Source: an uncultured Lachnospiraceae bacterium (GTDB lineage Bacteria > Bacillota > Clostridia > Lachnospirales > Lachnospiraceae). Taken from it: a DNA stretch of 64,000 nucleotides. Position 1 is the first letter of the stretch. Each line of letters begins with the position of its first letter. Location of the stretch: positions 43,514 to 107,513 of the forward strand of contig CANDGI010000007.1 of the NCBI GenBank assembly GCA_947384285.1. The letters are read 5' to 3'. Below the pieces are notes generated by a model. It was not told where the DNA came from, did not search any database, and was given only the letters and a program-made list of their open reading frames with translations. Made by a program: the position numbers and the translations under genes. Shown here piece by piece: positions 43,776 through 51,612 of the stretch.

Positions 43776-44842
43776 GAAAAATTTCAATTGCTGTCTGTGA
43801 TGCCGACAAGGCGTACAGCAGGAAACTAGGGGAGTGGATTACCCTGGAACAGGGAGAAAGTATCTTAGGGTACAGTTTTTTTACACCGGAAAGCTTTCTG
43901 GAATTCCAGAGAAGCAAAAGGGTGGACGTTGTTCTTTTGGGAAGCGGGTTTTGGGAGGACGCAGGGATTGCAGAGCAAGTTCTGGCAGCCGTTCCTGGGG
44001 ATGGGAATGTTACTGAAAGCCCTGTAGAAACAGTATGGATATGCCTTTATGATCCTGCAGAAGGAGAGTGTTTTAAATGGGCAGATTCCATTCCAATGAT
44101 TCAAAAGTATCAGCCGGCTTCTGGAATTATGCGCGAGGTGTTTGCACTCTGCCAGAAGTACAGAAAAGAAGAACAGGAAGTGTTCGCGGCAGGCCGGGAG
44201 GTAATCGGCATTTATTCTCCGGGACATAGTATCTGGCAGACCCCCTTTGCCTTAACCCTGGCACAGGCATTAAGCCAGAAAGAACGGGTGCTTTATGTGA
44301 ATTTGAAGGAATGCGCCGGGTTTTCGGGCTGGCTGAAGGAAAGCTATCAGAGGGATCTGCTGGATGTTATGTATTTGTGCCTGACGGGAAAAGGAAATAT
44401 TTCAGATTGCATCAACAGCGCCGTGCATCGTCTGGAAGGGTTTGATTATATTCCTCCTGCCAGGGACTGCGTCTGTCTGGGGCAGATAGCAGGGGAAGAC
44501 TATATCCGGTTTCTTAGGCTGGTAATAGAAAAAAGCGGCTATGATATTATAATCCTTGATTTTGGAATGATGGTTCCAGGATTTATGGAGATGCTGGGGC
44601 TGTGCGGCAGGGGATACGTGCTAAGCGGTGGGATGGGGCTGCAGGAATACGCTTTGGAGCATTTGAAAGAGATGGTGGCAAAGCAGGGGAGCCTGGAACT
44701 GGAAGAGAAATTATCTTACTTGTCCTTGCCCCGTATGGCATCAGAAGCCTGCAAGGGGGAATTCGAAATGCAGCAGTGGGTATGGGGAGAACTGGGAGAT
44801 TACGTCAGGGCATTGGTGGGGGTGCAAGTTGGAACAGATTAA
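43772..44842 (+). CDS. tadZ: TadZ/CpaE-like protein with degenerate P-loop
   Basis: A 356-residue protein from TTG 43772 (GGAGGTGG upstream; overlaps the prior stop). The N-terminal ~120 residues resemble a receiver-like domain (ISIAVCDADKAYSRKLGEWI, VVLLGSGF). The C-terminal half has the MinD/ParA layout (EVIGIYSPGHSIWQTPFALT, VLYVNLKECAGFSGWL, GYDIIILDFGM), but the deviant Walker A lacks the Gly-Lys-Thr core. TadZ normally recruits the pilus machine to its place in the cell. It lies between a prepilin peptidase and the TadA ATPase, the usual tad order. Confidence 0.75.
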   Translation: MRKISIAVCDADKAYSRKLGEWITLEQGESILGYSFFTPESFLEFQRSKRVDVVLLGSGFWEDAGIAEQVLAAVPGDGNVTESPVETVWICLYDPAEGECFKWADSIPMIQKYQPASGIMREVFALCQKYRKEEQEVFAAGREVIGIYSPGHSIWQTPFALTLAQALSQKERVLYVNLKECAGFSGWLKESYQRDLLDVMYLCLTGKGNISDCINSAVHRLEGFDYIPPARDCVCLGQIAGEDYIRFLRLVIEKSGYDIIILDFGMMVPGFMEMLGLCGRGYVLSGGMGLQEYALEHLKEMVAKQGSLELEEKLSYLSLPRMASEACKGEFEMQQWVWGELGDYVRALVGVQVGTD

Positions 44843-46049
44843 GAAACGAGTAATAGAGCAGCTTGATATGGGAAGGCAGCATGAGGATGAGGAAATCTTA
44901 GCGGTCATTGACGAGGAGATATGCCGGGAGGCCAGGGAACGGACAATTCCCCTGAGCTGGCGGAGAGAACTGCGGATGCAGGTGTTCCATTCTTTGCGGA
45001 GGCTGGATGTGCTGCAGGAGCTTTTAGATGAAGATGAGATAACAGAAATTATGGTGAATGGCGCAGGGCATATTTTTTATGAGAAGGCAGGGGAGATAGC
45101 AGCATGGGAAAAGTGCTTTTCATCCAGGGAAAGGCTGGAGGATATTATTCAGCAGATGGTTGGAAACCACAACCGGAGGATTAATGAAGCGGAGCCGATT
45201 GCAGATACCAGGCTGGAGGACGGCTCCAGGGTGAATGTGGTTCTGCCGCCTGTGGCTTTGGATGGGCCTGTGGTATCTATCCGCAAGTTTCCCAAGCATC
45301 CGATTCTCATGGAGCAATTGATTGGATATGGTTCTATCAGCCTGGAATGCGTAAAGTTTCTAGGACAGCTGGTGAAGGCTGGCTATAACATATTTATTTC
45401 CGGGGGAACCGGGTCTGGGAAAACAACATTTCTGAACGCCCTTTCTGAATTTATTCCCAAAACAGAGCGCGTGATAACAATTGAGGATTCTGCGGAACTG
45501 CAGATTCAGGGAATTGCAAACCTGGTTCGTTTGGAAACCAGGAATGCAGGTGCGGAAGGAACCCTTGCCATTACCATAAGAGATTTGATCCGCACAGCTT
45601 TGCGTATGCGCCCAGACCGGATTGTTGTAGGGGAAATCCGAGGGGCGGAATGCCTGGACATGCTGCAGGCAATGAATACCGGGCATGACGGCTCTCTTGG
45701 CACAGGACATGCCAATAGCTGCCAGGACATGATAAGCAGAATGGAAACCATGGTGTTAATGGGGATGGAGCTGCCCCTAGCAGCAATCCGCGCCCAGATT
45801 GCTGCAGGGGTGGATATCTTGGTGCATTTGGGAAAATTGCGGGACAAAAGCAGGCGTATGCTGTCTATCGTGGAATTGGATGGGCTTGCACAGGGAGAAA
45901 TCCAGCTAAATCCCCTTTATGAGTTTGTGGAGCTGGGAGAGGAACATGGAAAAATTATGGGAAGCTGGGTGAAAAAGGGAAACCTGATTCATCAGGGAAA
46001 GCTCTACCGTGCAGGAATCGGAATGGAGGGAGGATTTGCAGAATTATAA
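44829..46049 (+). CDS. tadA: Tad pilus assembly ATPase TadA/CpaF
   Basis: A 406-residue secretion ATPase. The N-terminal region (EEILAVIDEEICREARE) is followed by LDEDEITEIMVNGAGHIFYE, then Walker A ISGGTGSGKTTFLN, the Asp box TIEDSAEL, Walker B PDRIVVGEIRGAE and the His box GHDGSLGTGHAN. It powers Flp pilus extension as a hexamer. The TTG start at 44829 overlaps tadZ by 14 bases. Confidence 0.93.
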   Translation: MEQIKKRVIEQLDMGRQHEDEEILAVIDEEICREARERTIPLSWRRELRMQVFHSLRRLDVLQELLDEDEITEIMVNGAGHIFYEKAGEIAAWEKCFSSRERLEDIIQQMVGNHNRRINEAEPIADTRLEDGSRVNVVLPPVALDGPVVSIRKFPKHPILMEQLIGYGSISLECVKFLGQLVKAGYNIFISGGTGSGKTTFLNALSEFIPKTERVITIEDSAELQIQGIANLVRLETRNAGAEGTLAITIRDLIRTALRMRPDRIVVGEIRGAECLDMLQAMNTGHDGSLGTGHANSCQDMISRMETMVLMGMELPLAAIRAQIAAGVDILVHLGKLRDKSRRMLSIVELDGLAQGEIQLNPLYEFVELGEEHGKIMGSWVKKGNLIHQGKLYRAGIGMEGGFAEL

Positions 46050-46776
46050 GAAGTATAGAATGAACTGGAAGGAAAGGTTATTATGCATGGCAGTTACAGC
46101 AGGGCTTGCAGGGACAATTGCCTGGCTGTTTTACCGGAACAGATACGTAATAGCAGCAGCGGTATTTCTCTATTTTCCAGTAAAGAAAGCAGCTGGGAAT
46201 TATTTTTTCAGAAAGCAAAGGAACGAGATATTGATTCAGTTTAAGGAAATGCTTCAGATGGCATCCACGGCTCTGCGAGCAGGATATGCCATGGAAAATG
46301 CTTTTGTGTGCGCCAGGGAGGAATTTGTAAGGCTGTACGGGGAGAATGCGCTTTTGGCCAAAGAGTTTGCATATATTAATCATCAGGCAGAATTGAGCGT
46401 AACCTTGGAATCCTTGCTGGCAGATTTTGCAGAGCGCAGCGGAATAGAGGAAATCAGCAGTTTTTCCCAGGTTTTTGGCTTTGCCAAACGAAGCGGAGGG
46501 GATTATGTAAGGATCTTTCAAAATACTGTGGATAAGATAGGGCAGAAAATAGAGGTAAAGCGTGAAATTCAGGTGGTGGTGGCAGCAAAGAGAATGGAAA
46601 TGAATATTATGAATCTGGTGCCTGTCGGGATTTTATTCTACGTGGGAATTGCCTCGCCGGAATTCCTAAAGCCGCTGTACGGAAACTGGTTTGGCACTGG
46701 AATTATGACAGTTTGCCTTTCCGTCTATGGATGTGCGATGAAAATTGCAGAAAAAATTGTAGATATTCAGGTATAG
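46036..46776 (+). CDS. tadB: Tad pilus inner membrane protein TadB
   Basis: A 246-residue protein from TTG 46036 (GGAGGGAGGA upstream; overlaps tadA by 14 bases). ATG 46060 is possible. A membrane segment or pair (about 18-50) precedes the T2SSF domain (EMLQMASTALRAGYAMENAF, then FAERSGIEEISSFSQVFGFA), and two C-terminal membrane segments follow. TadB and TadC form the platform for pilin assembly. Confidence 0.88.
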   Translation: MQNYKKYRMNWKERLLCMAVTAGLAGTIAWLFYRNRYVIAAAVFLYFPVKKAAGNYFFRKQRNEILIQFKEMLQMASTALRAGYAMENAFVCAREEFVRLYGENALLAKEFAYINHQAELSVTLESLLADFAERSGIEEISSFSQVFGFAKRSGGDYVRIFQNTVDKIGQKIEVKREIQVVVAAKRMEMNIMNLVPVGILFYVGIASPEFLKPLYGNWFGTGIMTVCLSVYGCAMKIAEKIVDIQV

Positions 46777-46787
46777 GGGGCAAGGAG

Positions 46788-48062
46788 ATGTATGGATATT
46801 TTTTGTGCACATTGCTTTGCGGCCTGATTGGGCGGCATTTGAGAAAAAGAGGATTTCAAAAAAGCATATCCCAGGGGGTTTTGGCGCTGGGGGCAGGTTG
46901 TTTTATGGCTGGGGTTCTCTGGCAGGCAGATACAAACAGCAAGACCCAGGATCGGATTGTAAGGAATCCCCCGGGCCAGGGTCAGGAGGAAAAGGATTAT
47001 CTGGTCAATGCAGAAGGCATCTTAGAGCAGTATCCAATGAAAATCCAGGTGGAGGAGAGAAAGCTGACCAAAAAACAGAGGCAGGAGTGTCTGGAAAAAG
47101 CCAAGCAGGAGCTGGATGAAGTGGCGGCAGGTGGGAATGTTTCTCTGGAACAGGTGCAGCAGTCCTTATATCTGCCGGAAACATTGCAGGAGGGAGCCGT
47201 TGAAGCGGAGTACGGGTTTTCAGATTATGAGGTATTTGATAGCGAAGGAAATCTTTTGGGGGAACTTATGAAGCCTGTTCTGGTGGAGGTGACAGCAGAA
47301 TTGGCCTGTCAGGAGGAAAGATGTCTGTATTCCTTTTTTGTCCGGGCAGTACCCCGGGAAAAGTCCCAGCAAGAAGTATTTGCGGATAAGCTGGAAGGGC
47401 TTTTAAGGCAGGAAAACGGCAAAACTGATGCGGAATATCTGCTCCTTCCAGGGGAATTGGAGGGAAAGAGCCTCAGCTGGGAGGAACAGAAAGAGAATAG
47501 GAGTTTCATCGGAGTGTTTCTTGGACTTGCAGGCGGGGCAGGAATTGTTCTGGCAGAAAAGGAGAAGAAAAAGAAAAAAGACATGGAACGCAGCCGGCAG
47601 ATGATGCTGGATTATCCTGAGATTGTCAGTACCTTGTCTTTGCTGTTAGGCGCTGGAATGAATCTTACCTATGCCTGGGAAAAGATAGCGGCTGATTATC
47701 AGATGAAAAGGAAGAGCCAGGAGATAGAAAGCCGTGAAGCCTATGATGAGATGGTAACAACGGTTCATGAAATCCAGGAGGGGGCAGGGGAACTGCAGGC
47801 ATTTGAAAATTTTGGGAAACGGTGCGGCATCAGCGCATATCGGAAATTATCATCTTTAATTGTCCAGAATATCCGCCGGGGCGCCAAAGGAATGCAGCGG
47901 CTGCTTGAAGAGGAGGAGAGGGAGGCTTTTGAACAGAGGAAGGCAATAGCCAGAAAGGCTGGGGAAGAAGCCAGTACAAAGCTTTTACTTCCCATGGGGA
48001 TGATGCTTGTGATTGTTCTTGTCATTCTGCTGGTTCCGGCAGGGCTGGCAATTCAAGTGTAG
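46788..48062 (+). CDS. tadC: Tad pilus protein TadC with an added extracytoplasmic domain
   Basis: A 424-residue protein from ATG 46788 behind AAGGAG. The C-terminal T2SSF domain (YPEIVSTLSLLLGAGMNLTY, CGISAYRKLSSLIVQNIRRG) and the final membrane segment (MGMMLVIVLVILLVPAGLAI) are typical. In front of it, between a first membrane segment (about 3-45) and another (about 243-260), is a ~190-residue soluble insert (YPMKIQVEERKLTKKQRQEC, FSDYEVFDSEGNLLGELMKP). This insert is not part of ordinary TadC and probably lies outside the membrane. Confidence 0.82.
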   Translation: MYGYFLCTLLCGLIGRHLRKRGFQKSISQGVLALGAGCFMAGVLWQADTNSKTQDRIVRNPPGQGQEEKDYLVNAEGILEQYPMKIQVEERKLTKKQRQECLEKAKQELDEVAAGGNVSLEQVQQSLYLPETLQEGAVEAEYGFSDYEVFDSEGNLLGELMKPVLVEVTAELACQEERCLYSFFVRAVPREKSQQEVFADKLEGLLRQENGKTDAEYLLLPGELEGKSLSWEEQKENRSFIGVFLGLAGGAGIVLAEKEKKKKKDMERSRQMMLDYPEIVSTLSLLLGAGMNLTYAWEKIAADYQMKRKSQEIESREAYDEMVTTVHEIQEGAGELQAFENFGKRCGISAYRKLSSLIVQNIRRGAKGMQRLLEEEEREAFEQRKAIARKAGEEASTKLLLPMGMMLVIVLVILLVPAGLAIQV

Positions 48063-48076
48063 ATATTTTGTTTTGT

Positions 48077-48170
48077 CCAGGTAAGCTTTATGTGCCATGG
48101 GAAGCAATATATCTGCCTTGGCATATCCCGGTTATAAGCTATCAGGTAAGTTTTATATGCCATGAGAATA
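48077..48170. repeat. ~67-base direct duplication before flp
   Basis: CCAGGTAAGCTTTATGTGCC (from 48077) recurs as TCAGGTAAGTTTTATATGCC (from 48144). It lies between tadC and flp. Confidence 0.75.
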
Positions 48171-48213
48171 TGGCAGAAGGTAAATTTATTAAAATTTTTA
48201 AGGAGGAAATCGT

Positions 48214-48381
48214 ATGAAAGAATTAAAAAGATTTTTACAGGAAGAGGATGGAATGGGTGTGGTGGAAGTGATTTTAATTGTGGTTGTTTTAATCAGTCTG
48301 GTGGCATTGTTTAAGACACAGATTACAGCGCTGGTTACAGAAATATTGAAAAAGGTTTCAAAGAATGCAAAGAAAATCTAA
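48214..48381 (+). CDS. flp: Flp-type pilin
   Basis: A 55-residue prepilin (ATG 48214, AAGGAGG upstream). MKELKRFLQEEDG is the short leader cleaved after Gly13; the mature start MGVVEVILIVVVLISLVALF has Glu at +5 and a hydrophobic helix, the class IVb pilin signature. A basic tail (KKVSKNAKKI) follows. It is the main subunit of the Tad pilus. It overlaps the next gene by 17 bases. Confidence 0.93.
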   Translation: MKELKRFLQEEDGMGVVEVILIVVVLISLVALFKTQITALVTEILKKVSKNAKKI

Positions 48382-49894
48382 GCTTACAGAAGGAAAGCAG
48401 TCCGGGAGCATTACCTTATTTCTTGCGTTAGTTTTAACCCTTATCTTTGCCTTGCTTTTCTCTTTCCTGGAGGCAGCCAGGGTACAGGGGCTTGCAATGC
48501 TTGCCCAGCGCGGCCTAAAGCTTAGCCTGGAATCAATGTTTGGCTTGTATCATGCATCTCTCTGGGAGGATTATCATTTGCTGTTCCTGGACGCAAGCAA
48601 TAAGGATGGCGGGTTTGATACAGTCCTGTTGGAAGGAAGCATGATGAAGGAGGATGCGTTGGAGCAAGGTGGAACGAGTTTTTATCAGATGGCATTAGAT
48701 GGGATAGAAGTCAGCAAATATCTGTTGGCAACCGATGAAAAGGGGGCTGCCTTTCGGACCCAGGCCTGCCAAACAGCAAAAGAACAGCTTGCAGCAGGTG
48801 TGGCAGAGTCGGTCAAAGAACAGGCCAAAGAGGGAAAAGAATTGGCAGACGACAGGGAAAAAGTGCAGGAAAAATGGAATCAGGCAAAGAATGCAGAAAC
48901 AACAGCAGAGACAATAAAGGCACAGGAGAAAACGCCAGAGGTTTCGAATGAAGGTGAGAAAAAGGACGCAGGCCCAGGGGAGGCTTCACAGCCGGAAAGC
49001 AAATTACCGGGAAATCCCATCCAGCTTGTAACTATGTGGAAAAACTCTCCCGTTCTAGCAATGGTTGTGGGGAAATTTTTTCCGGTTTCAAGTAAGGCGG
49101 TTTCTATGGAAGACAATGTAGAACGCCGGAAGAAGGAGATAGGAAATCTGCAGGGAACAAACAAAGAAATGTTAGAGAAATTGTGGCTTGTACAATATTT
49201 GGATTACTATTTTTCCTGCCAGAATGGGGCAGGAAAAGGCGGAAGCAAGGATCATGCCCTGGATTATGAACTGGAATACTGTATTGGCGGAAAATCAAGC
49301 GACCAGGAGAACTTAGAGCGGACAGTAAAGGAATTGCTGCTGCTTCGGGAAGCAGGAAATTTTGCAACGATTATGCAGGATAGCAAAAAGCAGGCTCTGG
49401 CATTGGAAATGGCGGCAGCAGCAGTGGGCTTTACCGGGCTTGCCCCCTTGGTACAGGCAGTGCAGACAGGGATTCTCCTGGCATGGAGCTATATGGAGAG
49501 CGTTTTAGATGTGCGTTGTCTCTTGGCTGGCGGGAAGGTTCCGCTGATCAAAGAGGTATCAGAGTGGAAAAGCGATATATCTTCTGGAAGCAAAGCATTG
49601 GAAGAGAAGCAGGAAGTGCACAAGGACAGCAGAGGGTTGGATTATCGGGAATATCTGCAGATTCTTCTGCTTACGGTAAAAGAAGACAGGCTGGTATACC
49701 GTGCCATGGATATCATCGAAAAAAATATGAGAATGATTCCAGAAGAGGAACATTTTCGTATGGATCATTTGATACAGGGCATAGAAGCAGAAGCTGTTTA
49801 CGGGGCAGATACTCTGTTTTTGGGACTTGTACCTGGTGCAGAAGGAAAAGATGGAAGGTATGAATTTAGGAGCCAGGAGCAGTTTTTTTATTAA
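48365..49894 (+). CDS. TadG/DUF5702-like pilus-associated protein
   Basis: A 509-residue protein. The N-terminus KQSGSITLFLALVLTLIFAL, then LFSFLEAARVQG, is a pseudopilin-like anchor; the rest is outside. A Glu/Lys/Gln-rich helical stretch (about 140-220) separates two globular parts, the second with WSYMESVLDVRCLLAGGKVP and LLLTVKEDRLVYRAMDIIEK. This matches DUF5702, common in clostridial Tad loci in the place of TadG. It probably sits at the pilus base or tip. Confidence 0.75.
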   Translation: MQRKSKLTEGKQSGSITLFLALVLTLIFALLFSFLEAARVQGLAMLAQRGLKLSLESMFGLYHASLWEDYHLLFLDASNKDGGFDTVLLEGSMMKEDALEQGGTSFYQMALDGIEVSKYLLATDEKGAAFRTQACQTAKEQLAAGVAESVKEQAKEGKELADDREKVQEKWNQAKNAETTAETIKAQEKTPEVSNEGEKKDAGPGEASQPESKLPGNPIQLVTMWKNSPVLAMVVGKFFPVSSKAVSMEDNVERRKKEIGNLQGTNKEMLEKLWLVQYLDYYFSCQNGAGKGGSKDHALDYELEYCIGGKSSDQENLERTVKELLLLREAGNFATIMQDSKKQALALEMAAAAVGFTGLAPLVQAVQTGILLAWSYMESVLDVRCLLAGGKVPLIKEVSEWKSDISSGSKALEEKQEVHKDSRGLDYREYLQILLLTVKEDRLVYRAMDIIEKNMRMIPEEEHFRMDHLIQGIEAEAVYGADTLFLGLVPGAEGKDGRYEFRSQEQFFY

Positions 49895-49930
49895 TGGCAA
49901 TGGAAGCTTCCCCAGCGTGCGTTCTGTTGT

Positions 49931-50055
49931 TTCAGCAGGCAATGCTCCCGGCCTGTATGGCAGAAGAGTTTTGGAAGAAGGAGCGGGAAGCGGATTTTTT
50001 AATTCTAGCAGGCAATAGTCCTGGACTGTATAGCGGATGAGCTTTGGAAGGAGGG
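49931..50055. repeat. ~72-base direct duplication before the TadE-like gene
   Basis: CAGCAGGCAATGCTCCCGGC, then CTGTATGGCAGAAGAG (from 49933) recurs as TAGCAGGCAATAGTCCTGGA, then CTGTATAGCGGATGAG (from 50005), each leading to TTTGGAAG and a purine-rich AGGAG. Confidence 0.85.
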
Positions 50056-50064
50056 TATGGAAAA

Positions 50065-50895
50065 GTGCCTTGGATAATCACAAGAAAGGAAAGCAAAGAA
50101 TTCTCTCTCAGACATCAAAATTGCAAAGAAAAAAGTTATGGGATATATTTCCCGCCAAAGGCACTTTTCCATGCCTTCCTCCCAGGAAGCCTGACGGTAG
50201 AGGCGGCTTTGGCTCTTCCGGTTTTTCTCTTTGCGGCAATTATGATTTTATTTTTGTTCCGGATCATGCAGGTTCAGTATATTGTGGGAAATTCGCTGGA
50301 TCAGGCCGTTGCGGAAATTTCCCTGATGGGCAGGATAACGGAAAAACAGGCGGAAAATCTGGTAAAGGCATCATTTTACAAGGAACTGCTGGCGCAGGAT
50401 TGTCCCGTATCTGAGATAGCGTATGGGATAGCTGGGTTTTCCTGGAAGGGAACCAGCGTGGATGCGGATGATATTGATACGTTGGTGACATATCGCATTC
50501 AATTTCCATTACGGTTTTTTGGAACAAAAAGCATAAAGCTGTCGGACGGATGCAGGATGCATCGATGGAGGGGAGACCGGAGTGGCCTTGCTGGGTGTGA
50601 AAACGGAGAGTGGGTTTACATTACACCTGCACAAAGCGTGTACCACCTAAGCCGGGAATGTACCCATTTGCGGCTTTCTATCACAGCGGTATCTGTGGAG
50701 CGGGCAAAGGAGAGTTACAATCCTTGCGGACATTGCGTAAAGAGGAAGAAGCCTGGGGCAATTGTCTATATTACCAGTACAGGAATTTCCTATCATATGA
50801 AAGTAAATTGCAGCGGCTTAAAAAGAACGGTGTATATGGTATTAAAAGAAAAGGTGGGGAACAAAAGGCCTTGTTCCAGATGTGGAGGAAAGTAA
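50065..50895 (+). CDS. TadE-like pseudopilin with two Cys/His modules
   Basis: About 276 residues from GTG 50065 (GGAGGG 11 bases upstream; TTG 50044 is an alternative). A pilin-like segment GSLTVEAALALPVFLFAAIM has the processing Gly and Glu at +5. The C-terminal ~95 residues hold two copies of V-Y-I-T-x5-(V/S)-Y-H-x5-C-x2-L ending in C-x2-C (WVYITPAQSVYHLSREC...PCGHC, IVYITSTGISYHMKVNC...PCSRC), similar to the small metal-binding module at the C-terminus of some thermonuclease-like proteins. Metal binding is inferred. Confidence 0.75.
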   Translation: MPWIITRKESKEFSLRHQNCKEKSYGIYFPPKALFHAFLPGSLTVEAALALPVFLFAAIMILFLFRIMQVQYIVGNSLDQAVAEISLMGRITEKQAENLVKASFYKELLAQDCPVSEIAYGIAGFSWKGTSVDADDIDTLVTYRIQFPLRFFGTKSIKLSDGCRMHRWRGDRSGLAGCENGEWVYITPAQSVYHLSRECTHLRLSITAVSVERAKESYNPCGHCVKRKKPGAIVYITSTGISYHMKVNCSGLKRTVYMVLKEKVGNKRPCSRCGGK

Positions 50896-50896
50896 C

Positions 50897-51319
50897 GTGC
50901 AGAAATATATATTATTAGGATTATTAGGGTTGTGCAGCTGGGAGGATATCAGGAAAAAGAAGCTGACGGTTATCTATATTTTACTGTTTGGCATTGGCGG
51001 GGGTTGGCTGCATCTGTTTTATCCCACATGTTCCATTTACAGTATATTATGCGGAATGGCATTAGGCATTGCAATGATGTTTGCAAGCTGGGCTACCCGT
51101 GGCAGGATAGGAATAGGAGATGGCATCCTCATAGTAGTGACAGGCGTGTATTTAGGTGGAACTGGAAATCTGAAGCTGCTTTTTACAGGGCTTTTGCTGG
51201 CAGCCTGCTGGTCCTTGGGAATGCTTGTATTGGGGAAGAAAAAGGGAAAAGAAGAAATTGCTTTCGTTCCATTTCTATTGGCAGCTTATCTTACAATGCT
51301 GGCTGGGTGGCAGATATGA
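50897..51319 (+). CDS. Type IV prepilin peptidase (A24), second copy
   Basis: A 140-residue membrane protein from GTG 50897 behind GGAGGAAAG. Catalytic aspartates are in SWEDIRKKKL and GIGDGIL (GxGD). It has four hydrophobic stretches and is as short as the first copy at 43293; neither has the N-terminal methylase domain of PilD. It starts one base after the TadE-like gene and overlaps the next by ATGA. Two peptidases in one Tad locus suggest separate processing of pilin and pseudopilins. Confidence 0.85.
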   Translation: MQKYILLGLLGLCSWEDIRKKKLTVIYILLFGIGGGWLHLFYPTCSIYSILCGMALGIAMMFASWATRGRIGIGDGILIVVTGVYLGGTGNLKLLFTGLLLAACWSLGMLVLGKKKGKEEIAFVPFLLAAYLTMLAGWQI

Positions 51320-51525
51320 GGAAGTGGAAGGTGAAAGGAAGCTTGACGGTGGAGGCTGCGCTTGTTGTGCCATTAGTTTTGTTTTGTATCCTTTTGATTC
51401 TGAACCAGGGAATAGAGTTATATGAGGAAGTGGCAGAGACAGTGGGAAAGCAGGAAATGTGGGAGGAATTTAATCCTGCAGGCAGATTTCGCAAATTTGA
51501 GTTATTAGACAAGGTGGCAGGCTGA
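51316..51525 (+). CDS. TadE-like small pseudopilin
   Basis: A 69-residue protein: a basic start MRKWKVKG, then SLTVEAALVVPLVLFCILLI, with Glu at +5 after the processing Gly, and a short C-terminus (ELYEEVAETVGKQEMWEEFN). It is a class III signal pseudopilin, likely cleaved by the peptidase encoded just before it (ATGA overlap). Confidence 0.85.
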   Translation: MRKWKVKGSLTVEAALVVPLVLFCILLILNQGIELYEEVAETVGKQEMWEEFNPAGRFRKFELLDKVAG

Positions 51526-51612
51526 GGAAGGAAGGAGAGGGTATTCTATACTGCAGAATACAGAAATGTCTCTGATATCCTGTTTCGGCCTGGGAAAGGA
51601 ATGGCACAGAAT

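Noticed and set aside
50932-51525. 197-residue plus-strand ORF
   Set aside because: It overlaps the second prepilin peptidase and the TadE-like gene in another frame; those two have clear motifs and coupled starts.
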